Shown here: positions 9,970 through 21,120 of the stretch, piece after piece
Position numbering within the stretch: the first letter of the stretch is position 1
How the letters are laid out: each line of letters opens with the position of its first letter
Assembly (NCBI GenBank): GCA_039707655.1
Contig: CM077666.1
Location: 287,669,166-287,733,165 of the forward strand
Source of the DNA: Elymus sibiricus
Lineage: Eukaryota; Streptophyta; Magnoliopsida; Poales; Poaceae
DNA: 64,000 nt
Reading direction: 5' to 3'
Program-made: the position numbers and the translations under genes
Notes under the pieces: generated by a model
Told to the model about the DNA's origin: nothing
The model's database searches: none
What the model saw: only the letters and a program-made list of their open reading frames with translations

Positions 9970-11521
9970 ACTCCCACAAGCTTAGACCTCGCTTGACCTC
10001 AAGCGAAAGCCGATATTGATAATCATGTCCACATGTTTAGAGAGAGAGGTGTCGATAAAAACAAAATACGGACATAGTAGCATCATGATCATTATTATAA
10101 CAGCAATATTTATTATCATAAAACTTCTCATGAGCAAGTAACAATTCATCACAACAATGGAGTATAAGGCATAAACTTTCTTGAAAACTAACAAACTATG
10201 TTCTCAGTCAGCAATGCAATTGCAATTCATCATATTTTCAGGAAGGGTCTCATGTAAGAGCTATTTAGCAAGTCCACATACTGAACCATCATTTAGTCTT
10301 CTATGATTGCTAACACTCACGACATATATATGGAGCAAAAAGTTTCAGCCAGACACATAGAAAGATAGGGGCTTGTGAGTTCGCCTCCCAACTTATTCAC
10401 CTCAAGGGTGATGTCAACAATAATAACTCATGATCACTCATATCCAACTGGATATATATGCCTAGATCTTTCCCCACCACATGATGCTTACAAAAGAGAA
10501 AAATAAAAAGGAAGTAGAGGAGAACACTATTGACTCTTGCATAAAAAGTAAATACATAAAAGTAAAGGATAGGCCCTTCGCAGAGGGAAGCAGAGGTTGT
10601 CATGCGCTTTTTTTTGTTGGATGCAAGAGCTCTTAATGCAAAGGAACGTCACTTTATATTGCCCCTTGTGATAGCAACCTTTATTATGCAGTCTGGCGCT
10701 TTTATTTCTTTACCATCACAAGTTCGTACAAAGCTTATTTCCCTTACAATAAAAGTGCAGACATATTTAGAGGCAATTTTTATTGCTTTTTGCACCGATG
10801 ACAACTTACTTGAAGGATCTTATTCAATCCATAGGTAGATATAGTGGACTCTCATGACATAAAACTGGGTTTAAGGGTTTTGGATGCACAAGTAGTATCT
10901 CTACTTGGTGTGGATTTTTGGCTAGCAAAGATATTGGGAAAGCACCACATGTTGGAGGATCTATAACAATATAACTTCTATGTGAATATGAACAAACATA
11001 ATTCATTACATTGTCTTCCTTGTCCAACGTCAAAAATTTGGCATAAAATACTTAATGGGGGCTCACAATCATAAAAGATGTCCAAGATAGTATATTTGCA
11101 TGTGAATCTTCTCTTCCCTTATTAACTTTTTCATGAATTGCATCATTGACTAATGCTATGCTTGTCAACTTCCAATAAATTTTACCACTTATACTTTTCT
11201 TTATGTAATGTCATTACTTTCCATAAGATTAGCATATGATCTTTTTCATTATTTTCATTGCTAGGATTGGAACATGAAAGTAAAGAAGCAAAAACTCAAA
11301 CTACTCTTTATTATATAACTCTTAACTCGATTACATAGATAGATAGATCACGAAGCTAACACTCAAAAATAGATCATACTAAACTTTTATTCAACTAAAT
11401 CACGAAATAACTAAGGATCGAACTAAAAATAGGTAAAGATAATAAAAGTGATGGTGATACGATATCGGGGAACCTCCCCCAAGCTTGGCACAAGCCAAGG
11501 GGAGTGCCCATACCCATGTGC
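9970..11521 (-). other. 3' untranslated region of D
   Basis: Starts (plus strand) ACTCCCACAAGCTTAGACC, which read on the minus strand is the purine-rich stretch before the 3' LTR. No conserved ORF. The part around 10830-10940 (GTAGATATAGTGGACTC, TTTGGATGCACAAG) also occurs in element B near 41895-41965, so D and B share this noncoding region. Confidence 0.65.
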
Positions 11522-12067
11522 TCAAGTCTCCTTCTTCGGTGATGGTGGTGATGGTGAAGTGGCGGGCTTGTCCTCCATGACGTTAACTAGGATCTCCTTT
11601 AGGCTCTGGATTTCCCGGAGCACATGCCGTATCATCTCTGCATTCCTTTGGACTTCGGCCATAATATGCTTATTCTCTGGCCCCCAAGCATTCTTTCCTG
11701 CATCACTTTCACTTGGACGAGAGATGTCCCAATTGGAGGGTATGTGTCTATGAGAAGTATTTTCGACCCCATAATTGTGAACCAAATTATGAAAATTGTT
11801 CCGATGTAACCTGTGTAAGGGCCTTCTAGGGGGAAGCCCTTCTTGAACCTCTGGAATCCCACGGCTTGTAATGCTTCTCATGGCTTGATGAGGATTCGGG
11901 ATTGTGGAGATACCGGCAAGGGTGCCCCTCTTGGAAGCCGGAGGGTGGACCTCAAGCGAATCTCCATCACCCTCCTCCATGGTTACCTCTCCTTCCTCCT
12001 CCCTCCTAAGCTCCATCTGCAGCAACCAGGCGTCGTCTCCCACATTGTTGGAGGAAGAGGAGGACAT
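11522..12067 (-). CDS. Small ORF at the env position of D (unknown function)
   Basis: Minus strand, ATG at 12067, 181 codons, TGA at 11522. The protein starts MSSSSSNN, has an acidic stretch (REEEGEVTMEEGDGD), and near its end a predicted helix (AEVQRNAEMIRHVLREIQSL) followed by a Ser/Pro tail. I see no signal peptide or membrane segment and do not recognise a family. An open frame extends upstream to 12286, but that part covers a GC hairpin and a TATA-like box, so the ATG at 12067 is preferred. It lies 3' of integrase, where Athila elements usually have their env-like ORF, and may be a truncated or replaced version of it. Confidence 0.5.
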   Translation of the reverse strand: MSSSSSNNVGDDAWLLQMELRREEEGEVTMEEGDGDSLEVHPPASKRGTLAGISTIPNPHQAMRSITSRGIPEVQEGLPPRRPLHRLHRNNFHNLVHNYGVENTSHRHIPSNWDISRPSESDAGKNAWGPENKHIMAEVQRNAEMIRHVLREIQSLKEILVNVMEDKPATSPSPPSPKKET

Positions 12068-12149
12068 GATGCCTGGCCTCGAAATCTGACAGAAAACAGC
12101 ACGAAACAAGAACAGAGGATATTTCTGCGATACGGTGGTCAAAACGTTC

Positions 12150-12300
12150 GGGAGTATATATAAAGATTTTTTTATCTTGCAAAACAAGTAACCCAGAAGA
12201 AAATGAACTCGGGAAGGCTCACGTGGGGCCCACAAGCCACCAGGGCGCGCCAGGGGGGGTGGCGCGCCCTGGTGCCTCGTGGGCACCAGGTGAGTCCCAT
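12150..12300 (-). promoter_or_regulatory. Promoter-like module upstream of the env-position ORF of D
   Basis: GC-rich inverted block at about 12228-12290 (CACCAGGGCGCGCC and GGCGCGCCCTGGTG arms around a G run), followed on the minus strand by TTTATATATACTCC near 12153-12166, about 90 bp upstream of the ATG at 12067. The same order, GC hairpin then TATA, is found inside the LTR of D (9690 to 9590). This suggests a copy of an LTR promoter module in the interior. Inference only; no transcript data. Confidence 0.45.
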
Positions 12301-12400
12301 CGGCTGTTTCTTTTTTTTCTAATATTCCAAAATTGACAGAAAGTATTTTTATGGAATTTTTGGAGTCGGTTTACTTACCGTATCACATACCTCTTCCTTT

Positions 12401-13041
12401 TTAGGGTTCTGGAGTGTTCCGGAAGGTCTCTCTTATGTATTCCTCCGGTGTAATTGTTTCAATAATATTAGTTTCAACATTAATGGGGGTACCTGAAATA
12501 TAGTGCTTGATTCTTTGCCCATTCACCACTCTCGGATTAGTGCCTTCGGAGTTGTTTATTTTGATGGCTCCGGAGCGATAAACTTCTTCGATGATATACG
12601 GTCCTTCCCATTTAGAGAGGAGTTTTCCTGCAAAGAATCTCAAACGAGAGTTGTACAATAGAACTTGCTCACCTACTTTAAATTCCCGTTTTTGAATTCT
12701 TCTATCATGCCATATTTTAACTTTTTCTTTAAACAATTTGGCATTTTCATACGCTTGGGTTCTCCATTCATCTAATGAGCTAATATCAAATAACCTCTTT
12801 TCACCGGCAAGTTTAAAACCATAATTTAGTTCTTTAATTGCCCGATATGCTTCATGTTCTAACTCAAGAGGTAAATGACATGCTTTTCCATAAACATTTT
12901 ATACGGAGACATACCCATAGGATTTTTATAAGCAGTTCTATAAGCCCATAATGCATCGTCAAGTTTCTTAGACCAATTCTTTGTAGATCTATTGACGGTT
13001 TTTTGCAAAATTAATTTTATTTCTCTATTACTCAATTCTAC
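12401..13041 (-). pseudogene. Integrase C-terminal part of D, frameshifted
   Basis: Continuation of the pol ORF after a TAA near 13040. Between 13041 and about 12895 the original frame reads on from the integrase core region; a missing base near 12895 then moves the reading to a new frame, which stays open to 12401. The last 111 codons contain the typical Gypsy integrase C-terminus: FKEKVKIWHDRRIQKREF, VGEQVLLYNSRL and KLLSKWEGPYIIEEV. Such domains hold the integrase on DNA. The product would not be made as one chain with the core. Confidence 0.8.
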
Positions 13042-15483
13042 TTAACCACTAGTTTGAGGGTGATAGGGAGATGCAATTCTATGGTTGACATCATATATGG
13101 CGAGCAATTTACGGAATGCACCATGAATAAAATGTGAACCACCATCAGTCATTAAATATCTAGGGACTCCAAACCTCGGGAAAATAACTTCTTTAAGAAT
13201 TTTATTAGAAGTGTTATGATCGGCACTACTAGTTGGAATAGCTTCTACCCACTTAGTAACGTAATCAACAGCAACTAAAATATGAGTATACCCATTGGAT
13301 TTAGGAAAAGGTCCCATAAAAACGAATCCCCAAACATCAAATGGTTCAATAGCAAGTGAATAATTCGTAGGCATTTCCTGATGTCTACCAACATTACCAA
13401 TTCTTTGACATTCATCACACGATAGGACAAACTTATGAGCATCCTTGAAAAGAGTAGGCCAATAAAAACCAGATTGTAATACCTTGTGTGCAGTTCTGTC
13501 TCCCGCATGGTGTCCTCCGTAAGCCTCGGAATGACACTTCCGTAGGATTTGTTCCTGTTCATGCTCAGGTATACAACGTCTAATAATACCATCTACTCCT
13601 TCTTTATAAAGATGTGGGTCATCCCAAAAGTAATGTCTTAAATCATAGAAGAACTTTTTCTTTTGTTGATATGTGAAACTAGGTGGTATGTATTTAGCAA
13701 CAATATAATTAGCATAGTCTGCATACCATGGAGTATTACGAGAAGCATTTATGACAGCTAATTGTTCATCAGGAAAATCATCATTAATAGGTAGTGGGTC
13801 ATCAAGAACATTTTCCATTCTAGACAAATTATCTGCTACGGGATTCTCAGCTCCCTTCCTATCAGTAATATGCAAGTCAAATTCTTGTAGCAATAAAACC
13901 CACCTAATGAGTCTAGGTTTAGCATCTTTCTTTTCCATAAGATATTTAATAGCAGCATGATCGGTGTGAACAGTTACTTTAGAATCAACTATGTAAGATC
14001 TGAATTTATCACATGCAAACACAACTGCTAGAAATTGTTTTTCAGTAGTAGCATAATTTCTTTGGGCACTGTCTAGAGTTTTACTAGCATAATGGATAAC
14101 ATTTAATTTCTTATCAACTCTCTGTCCTAGAACAGCACCAACAACATAATCACTAGCATCACACATAATTTCAAAAGGCAGGTTCCAATCAGGTGGTTGG
14201 ACAATAGGTGCAGTGGTTAAGGCTTTCTTAAGTGTTTCAAAGGCTTCTAGACAATCATCATCAAAAACAAATGGAACATCTTTTTGCAAAATATTGGTAA
14301 GAGGCCTAGAAATTTTAGTGAAGTCTTTAATAAATCTCCTATAGAAACCAGCATGACCTAGGAAACTTCTGATACCTTTAATATCTTTAGGACATGGCAT
14401 TTTCTCAATAGCATCAACCTTAGCTTTATCAACTTCAATACCTCTTTCAGAAATTTTATGCCCCAATACAATGCCTTCATTCACCATAAAGTGGCACTTC
14501 TCCCAATTCAAGACAAGATTAGTTTCTTCACATCTCTGAAAAACTCGATCAAGGTTGCTTAAGAAATCATCAAAAGAAGTTCCGTAAACGGAAAAATCAT
14601 CCATGAACACCTCAACAATCTTTTCACAAAAGTCAGAGAATATAGCAGTCATACATCTTTGAAAGGTAGCAGGTGCATTACATAAACCAAAAGGCATACG
14701 TCTATAAGCATAAGTTCCAAATGGACAAGTGAAGGTGGTTTTCTCTTGATCGGGTTGTGATACGGGTATTTGAGAAAAACCAGAATAACCATCTAGAAAA
14801 CAAAAGTGTGTATTCTTAGATAATCTTTCTAACATTTGATCAATAAAAGGTAAGGGGTAATGATCTTTTCTAGTGGCTTTGTTTAATTTTCTAAAATCAA
14901 TTACCATCCTATAACCAGTTACAATTCTCTGTAGAATGAGTTCATTTTTATCATTAGGAACAACGGTAATACCTCCTTTCTTAGGGACACAATGAACAGG
15001 ACTTACCCATCTACTATCAGCTATGGGATAGATTATACCTGCTTTCAGAAGTTTTAATATTTCGGTTCTTACCACCTCTTTCATCTTAGGATTTAATCGT
15101 CGTTGGTGGTCGACAACTGGTTTAGCATCAGGCTCCATATTAATTTTGTGCTGACATAGAGTAGGACTAATGCCCTTAAGATCATCAAGAGTATATCCAA
15201 TAGCAGCACGGTGTTTCCTCAGAGTTTTTAGTAATCTCTTTTCTTCATGCGCTGAAAGGTTAGCACTAATAATAACATGATATATCTTCTTTTCATCAAG
15301 ATAAGCATATTTCAATGTATCAGGCAATTGCTTCAATTCAAATACAGGATCACCTTCAGGTGGAGGAGGGCCTCCAAGAGTTTCAACAGGCAAATTGTGT
15401 TTAAGGATAGGTGGTTGATCAAAGAACATCTTATCTATTTCGTTTCTTTCATTCATATGCATATCGTTTTCGTGGTCTAGCAA
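13042..15483 (-). pseudogene. Reverse transcriptase, RNase H and integrase core of D
   Basis: 813 codons open on the minus strand. Reverse transcriptase: [32 protein letters not shown] and the FMDD form of the active site near residue 293. RNase [15 protein letters not shown], the [18 protein letters not shown] stretch and [10 protein letters not shown]. Integrase: zinc-binding HHCC around residues 640-685 (ending CDEC) and the core. The first core aspartate, normally in WG-x-D-F-x-GP, is Val (GTT at 13321-13323), while the second (LMTDGGSHF) is kept. The upstream boundary is a TAA at 15484-15486 and the downstream one a TAA near 13040; both sit where Gln (CAA) is expected. Works on the element's RNA and DNA in virus-like particles and nucleus in intact relatives. 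Confidence 0.9.
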
Positions 15484-15486
15484 ATA

Positions 15487-16269
15487 TTATTCTAACGGAT
15501 CAGTAGGAGGTACGGCAATAGAAGCAAGACCAATAATTTCATCTTTACTAGGCAATTCTTTATCATGAGGTTGTCTACGAAACTTGGAGAAATTAAATTC
15601 ATGAGATACATCACCAAACTTGACTTGAACCTTTTCTTTAACACAATCAATTTCAGAATTAACGGTATTTAAGAAAGGTCTGCCAAATATAATGGGACAA
15701 AAATTATCTTGTTGTGAACCAAGTACTAAGAAATCAGTAGGGTATTTGATTTTACCACACAAGACTTCAACATCTCTAACAATCCCAAGTGGTGTAATAC
15801 TATCTCTATTCGCTAGCTTAATAGTAACATCGATATCTTCAATCTCAACAGGTGCATGTTCCTTAATCCTAACAGGAAAAGGTGGTTTCTCAATATAAGC
15901 AGTCGGCACAACTGGATCAACATGGTAAACAATTGTTTCTTCTTTAACACTAACAGATTCCTCAATCTTTTCTTTAACAGGGGGATGATATTTAAACCAC
16001 TTCTCCTTAGGGAGATCAACATGAGTAGCAAATGATTCACAAAAGGAAGCTACTATCTCAGAGTCAAGTCCATATTTAGTGCTAAACTTATGAAAAGCAT
16101 CGGTGGCCACAAAAGATTTAACACAATCGAACTCAAGTATTATACCTGACTCATTACCTTTGTCGTGTTCCCAATCTTCAGAGTTGCGTTTAATTCTTTC
16201 CAGAAGATCCCATCTGAATTCAATAGTTTTCTTCATAAAGGAGCCAGTCGAAGAAGAATCGAGCGTAGT
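15487..16269 (-). pseudogene. Gag C-terminal part and protease of D
   Basis: Minus strand, same frame as the gag remnant and the RT ORF. It starts after a TAA near 16270 and is open for about 249 codons from the Met at 16236. The KKTIEFRWDLLERI segment belongs to the gag C-terminal region. The protease region is only partly recognisable: IEDIDVTIKLANRDSITPLG and FLVLGSQQDNFCPIIFGRPF, with GRPFLNT typical of Athila proteases. The usual DLGAS active-site block is not visible upstream, so the protease seems truncated by an internal deletion. Ends at a TAA (15487-15489 region) immediately before the RT ORF. Confidence 0.7.
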
Positions 16270-16666
16270 TTAATTATCATGAGAAAGCCGAGCATAAAAA
16301 TTCTGTAAGATAATTTCTTTTGAGAGCTCATGATTGGGGCATGTGTACATCATGTAATTAAGCCTCCCCCAAGCTTGAGCTATGCTTTCTCCTTCACGAG
16401 GCCAAAAATTATATATATAATTCCGATCACGATGAACCAAATGCATAGGATAAAATTTCTGATGGAATTCTAGTTTCAATCGGTTCCAGTCCCATGTATC
16501 AGTATCATCACATAGCCTATACCACATTAATGCATTTCCCTCCAAAGATAAAGGGAATACTTTCTTCTTAACTCCATCTCCAGATAAACCTGCAAGCTTA
16601 AACAATCCACAAATTTCATCCACATAGATCAAGTGCATATCAGGATGTACCGTTGCAATGCCTTTG
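16270..16666 (-). pseudogene. Gag remnant of D, N-terminus deleted
   Basis: About 130 codons of Ty3/Gypsy gag capsid region: ICGLFKLAGLSGDGVKKKVF, SLEGNALMWYRL, DWNRLKLEFHQKFYP and GESIAQAWGRLNYMM. The N-terminal capsid part is gone. The open frame runs upstream into the LTR remnant, so the apparent start codon near 16680 is supplied by LTR sequence and is not a real gag start. It ends at a TAA at about 16270 where a Gln codon is expected. Confidence 0.8.
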
Positions 16667-16781
16667 TGTAAATCTTGCATATTAAGAGAGAAAAGGCATT
16701 AGAATTGCTCCACAAAGTGTTATATTGATTAAAAACACTATAAATAACAGTAGCAAAACATGATGCAAAATGGACGTATCA
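16667..16781 (-). repeat. 115 bp remnant of the 5' LTR of D
   Basis: Identical to 9855-9969, the matching end of the 3' LTR. Everything between this point of the 5' LTR and the middle of gag has been deleted. The element ends at GTATCA (16781), followed by the duplication GTTGT. Confidence 0.9.
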
Positions 16782-16786
16782 GTTGT

Positions 16787-18249
16787 CTAAATCGGGGGGG
16801 CGCGATGGTTAACTCCTCCCAACCTCCTCCCTAGGGGCATGCGAGTAATACTTTGCTTCGAGGGCTTTGAAATTTTCACAATAAGTATCTGAGTTCTTTA
16901 TGACTAATGTGAGTTTGTGGACTTAAGCACTCCCACCTATCCATATTTTGCTAGCCTCTTCGCTACCGTGCATTGCCCGTTCTCACCTCGAGACTTGGTG
17001 CAAACTTCGCCGATGCATCCAAATCCCGTGATATGATATGCTCTATCACACATAAGCCTCATTATATCCTTCCTCAAAACAGCCACCATACCTACCTATT
17101 ATGGCATTTCCATAGCCATTCCAAGATATATTGCCATGCAACTTCTACCATTACTATTCACATGACTCGAGCATTCATTGTCATATTGCTTTGCATGATC
17201 GTAAGATAGTTGGCATGATATTTTGATGGCTTGTCCGTTTTTTGATATCTTTGCTACGCTAGATCATTGCACATCCTGGTACACTGCCAGAGGCATTCAT
17301 ATAGAGTCATATTCTCTTAGTTTATCGAGTTGAACGTAAATAAAAGTGTGATGCATTCTAGAGTGTTGCCCCTACCTGTGAGGATATAAATAAAATAAAA
17401 TAAAAAGAGGCCAAAAAGAGCCCACAAAAAAAGAAAAAAAAGAAAAATAAAAAAAGAGAAAAAAGAGAAGAAAAAAAATGAGAGAAAAAGAGAGAGGGGG
17501 GCACACTACTATCCTTTACCACACTTATGCTTCAAAGTAGCACCATCTTCTTCATATACTAGTGGAAATTTTTACATTATAGAACTTGGCTTGTATATTC
17601 CGATGATGTCCTTCCTCAAATGCCCAAGGTCTTCATGAGCAAGCAAGTTGGATGCACACCCACTTAGTTTCCATAGTGAGATTTCATACACTTATAGCTC
17701 TAGTGCATCCGTTGCATGGCAATCCCTACTCCTCGCATCGATATCGATTGAAAGGCATCTCCATTGCCTAACGATCCGCCGAGTTGATGCGAGACTTTCT
17801 CTATTTTTTTTTCTTGAACCCCTACCATCATTCTCTATTCCACCAAAAGTGATAAGTCCATGGCTCAAGCTTAGGTATTGAGCGAGGTTGAAAATGCTGA
17901 AGCGCATGAAAAAGTATGATATAATTGCTTGGTTTGGCACCGGGGTACTCTTGATTTGATATATCTATGCAGGGAAGAACGAGCGTGTCATGCTTACCAC
18001 AACTAAGTGTATAGAGGTTGTTTCCTTTAAGCTCCATTATTATGAAAGGCAATGATGAATTACATGCATGTTTTATATTATTGATTCAATATAAAATTGA
18101 TAGACTATTGCCTAATCACTCGTATCCTAATATTCAAGTCATGACTAGATTATTTGATCAAGATTATGTTAGGTAGCATTCCACGTCAAAATTATCATTT
18201 TTTATCATTTACCTACTCGAGGACGAGCAGTAATTAAGTTTGGGGATGC
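16787..18249 (+). other. 3' untranslated region of C, second piece
   Basis: Continues the element after D and aligns with 2620-4098 of Athila1 (GGGGCATGC, CCTCTTCGCTACCGTGCATT, TATGATATGCTCTATCACAC). A long purine tract of A and G runs from about 17385 to 17505. Ends with CTCGAGGACGAGCAG and TTTGGGGATGC directly before the LTR. Open frames inside it are short and not conserved between the two Athila copies. Confidence 0.72.
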
Positions 18250-19034
18250 TGATACGTCTCCGACGTATCTATAATTTTTGATTGTTTCATGCCAATATTT
18301 TACAAGTTTCACATACTTTTGGCTACAATTTTTATTATATTTGGGACTAACATATTGATCTATTGCCCAATGCCAGTTCCTGTTTTTTTGCATGTTTTTG
18401 CATTTCACAGAAAATCCATATCAGACGAAGTCCAAACACGATAAAAAGTTACGGTGATTTTTTATGGAATATATGGGATTTTTTGGGGCAAGAATCAACG
18501 CAAGACGATGCTCGAGGGGCCCAAAAGCTCAGGTGGCGCGCCCCCTACCCGAGGGAGCGTGGGGTGAGCTTGTGGCCACCTCGTAAGTCGGTTGGGGCTG
18601 TCCTTCAGCTGCAAGGAAGCTAATATCTGGATAAAAAGCCCCTCAAAATTTCATTCCAATCAGAGTTACAGATCTCCGGGAATATAAGAAACAGTGAAGG
18701 GCCAGAAAACAGGAACGCAAAACAGAAGAGAAACAGAGAGAGATATCCAATCTCGGAGGGCTCCTGCCCTCCGAGAGCAATGTCGGCCATGGACCAGAGG
18801 GGAAACCCTCCTCCCATCTAGGGGGGAGGCCAAGGAAGAAGAATAAGGAGGGGGGCTCTCGCCCCCTCACTCCCGGTGGCGCCGGAACGCCACCGGGGGA
18901 ACCATCGTGTGACGGCGATCTACTCCAACAACTTGTCATCTTCATCAGCACCTCCATCACCTTCCCTTGTCTATTTTCAGCGGTCCACTCTCCCGCAACC
19001 CACTGTACCCCCTACTTGAACATGGTGCTTTATG

Positions 19035-19039
19035 CTATA
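19035..19039. repeat. Target-site duplication of element A (CTATA)
   Basis: CTATA before the LTR start at 19040; second copy at 39373-39377 after the LTR end at 39372. The target is the 3' LTR of C, whose sequence resumes with TTATTGTCCATTGATG. Confidence 0.92.
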
Positions 19040-20046
19040 TGTCATTGGAAAACGACGATCTATGGGATCAAGAGGATCCCTTTGCGGTTCGGGAGTGGGA
19101 TCAAAATACTACAAAGAGAAGGGCTAGTAGATATGAGCACGAGCAATGATTTATCCATTTGTGGTTCAGAAGTGGGATCACAATACTACAAAGAGCAGGG
19201 CTAGTAGATATGAGCATGAGCAACGATTTATCCAGGTTCGGGCCGCTGTGAGCATAAAACCCTACTCTTGTTCTGGTGGTTTGATTGTATGAGAGCTCAA
19301 AGGTTACAAAGAGTGCAGCTTGCCGGCAAAGTGCGCGGGAAGTGCAGCTATAGCGTGTAGTTGAGCTAAGAGTCGACCGTTCTAAGTGTAGCCATGGGCC
19401 TCTTTTTATAGGCCAAGGGGTTACCACAGTGGCTAATACGGTCATTTACAGGGTATGAATAGTAACTTGCACCGTCACCACGTCTATCTCCAGACGGGGT
19501 AAGACAAGCGCATTAAATGCATCGTTAGGTGTTATGTTGGGGAGGCAAGGCTTTGGGTAAAAAGATCTGTACCACCGGTCCTGGCACCCTCTTGTCACCT
19601 TGACACGTCCCAGGGAAGAGTGTCATTAAAGTTAATCTTGGCGTGGCATGCTGACACGTGCCTTGGCCAGCTGTGTTGACTTCCTACCCGCTCAACACCT
19701 ATCATGCGTGCTTATCTAGCCGATGATGAGGTGGAGCGGTAACGGGACAGAACGAGCTGGCCGGCGCGGAGCTTGCCGGGCCGTTGCTTACCGGCAAGGA
19801 GATTGTCGGCAACTAGAGTCTTGGTCTTCACCTTGCCGGTACGGAGCTTGCCGGCAAGGGCAATCTTGATCTTCAGTATGAGAATAGTACTTCTCGATGA
19901 CCTGCCTTGAGGTCTTCTTCACGGTCTTGTTTTATTCTAACTCTTGAGTCATAGTTATCCTCCGTCAAGCCCTTGTCGCGAGGAAGGCTACAACTGCATG
20001 TGCACAAGTCAGGGTACGAGGGCACCCATGCTTTAGTACACCGACA
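19040..20046 (-). repeat. 3' LTR of A
   Basis: Plus-strand start TGTCATTGGAAAACGACG, end TTAGTACACCGACA; 1007 bp. On the minus strand TATAAAAAGA (about 19401-19410) is a TATA candidate. The shared block TTATCCAGGTTCGGGCC then AAAACCCTACTC occupies 19228-19267. The palindrome CTTGCCGGCAAG and variants occur at about 19320 and several times in 19755-19865. A roughly 90 bp segment with GGGATCA-AATACTACAAAGAG is repeated in tandem at the start (19095-19215). Confidence 0.9.
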
Positions 20047-20490
20047 AGAGCCCCTGGGCCTGGGCAACACGCGCATGCGAGGGGTCGTTGGGCTAGGCCC
20101 GAACAGTGCACAGGTATGCATGGCAAAGGATAACTGTCGTAATCTTCTCTGTCACCACGCGCCCCACGATGCGCATTAAATGCGGGTGTGGGAGAGGCGG
20201 AATGGAACGGGCGCGGGGAGGTAGTGCGCCTGAAAAGCATGGCCACGTAGGACGGTAAAAAGCCGGCCCCCGCGCCTTCCCCATAAAAAGGAGTCCACGA
20301 GAGGCGCTGCTCATTTACCCCTTCCTCGATTCTTCCTATTGAAGAAGGCGAAGCGGCAGGGAGGGTGACCCCCTAGGGTGCTATTAAAAGGGCGGGGGGG
20401 TTGAGACCTCCCCCACTCATCTTCTACCCTTGCCTCTCTCCTCCTTCAAACTTTCATCCATCCTTGATTTCCCCGAGGTCCAACACCGTG
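20047..20490 (+). promoter_or_regulatory. Putative promoter and leader of the antisense B3-like ORF in A
   Basis: Between the LTR and the ATG at 20491 the plus strand contains CCATAAAAAGG near 20281 and CTATTAAAAGGGC near 20380, followed by a CT-rich leader (CCTCCCCC, CTCTCTCC). The position and composition match the region upstream of the related antisense ORF of Tat1. Which TATA-like word is used cannot be told from sequence. Confidence 0.4.
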
Positions 20491-21120
20491 ATGGCGAGGC
20501 GTGGAGGTCGGGCCCGCGCATCTGCCGCTGCCACGAGGGCCCCCCCTCGGGACCGAAGGCGTCCCTCGGCGGCTGCCGCGGAGGCCAGCTCTAGCACCCG
20601 TGGAAGGGTCACCCCCCGCGGCCGTGGAGGGCGCGGCGTTCGTGGTCGAGGCGGGCGTGGTGGAGCGGCCACCCTTTCCCCTCAGGCAGAGGCTCACACG
20701 GTGGTGGCGGCGCACGAGTTTGTCGTGGGGCTGCATCATCGGCCCCGCAGTTGGCTCTGGCTCCTGGACTCCTTTGCGAGGGCGATAGAGGACAGCAGGC
20801 CCTCGGGCCTGTAGCTACAGTCGGATGGCTGCTACAACGGCCCCTCCTGGGTGGCGGCTAAGTTCTCCACGGCCGGCTCCTTATTCCTGACGCAGGGGTG
20901 GAAGTCGTTCGCCCGCTCCCGCAATCTAAGGCGGGGGCAGCTCCTCCAGTTTAGGTATGACGGAGCCGCCACACTCTTTGTGAAGTTCTTCGGGGTCTCC
21001 GGTGGCCGTATGGGGTGCTGCGCGGAGAGTGAGAGCAGCAGCGGCACCGACTCCACCAGCGAAAGTGAAAGCGACGAAATCTCCTCGCGTATCAAGAGCG
21101 AAGGCGATGATTCCGACTAG
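20491..21120 (+). pseudogene. Antisense ORF with B3-like domain in A, one nonsense codon
   Basis: Plus strand, opposite to the element's polyprotein. ATG at 20491, one TAG at 20812-20814 (codon 108), end TAG at 21118-21120, 209 codons in one frame. N-terminus RG-rich (GRGGRGVRGRGGRGG). After the stop the B3-like part continues: GWKSFARSRNL, RRGQLLQFRYDG, ATLFVKFFGVSGG, then a Ser/Asp/Glu-rich tail. The homologue at 1-606 has Trp (TGG) where the TAG stands, so a single G-to-A change explains the break. The domain suggests DNA binding; whether it acts on the element, on host promoters or not at all is unknown. It lies between integrase and 3' LTR. Confidence 0.68.

Larger units (their letters stand above)
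8446..16781 (-). mobile_element. D: Athila-like Gypsy element, minus strand, 5' end deleted internally
   Basis: Order on the minus strand (right to left): 115 bp of 5' LTR (16781-16667), gag remnant, protease, RT-RNase H-integrase, a small ORF at the env position, 3' untranslated region, full 3' LTR. It is flanked by GTTGT on both sides. Most of the 5' LTR, the primer site and the gag N-terminus are missing. Pol carries three stops of CAA-to-TAA type, one frameshift and one lost catalytic residue, so it cannot be autonomous. Confidence 0.85.
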
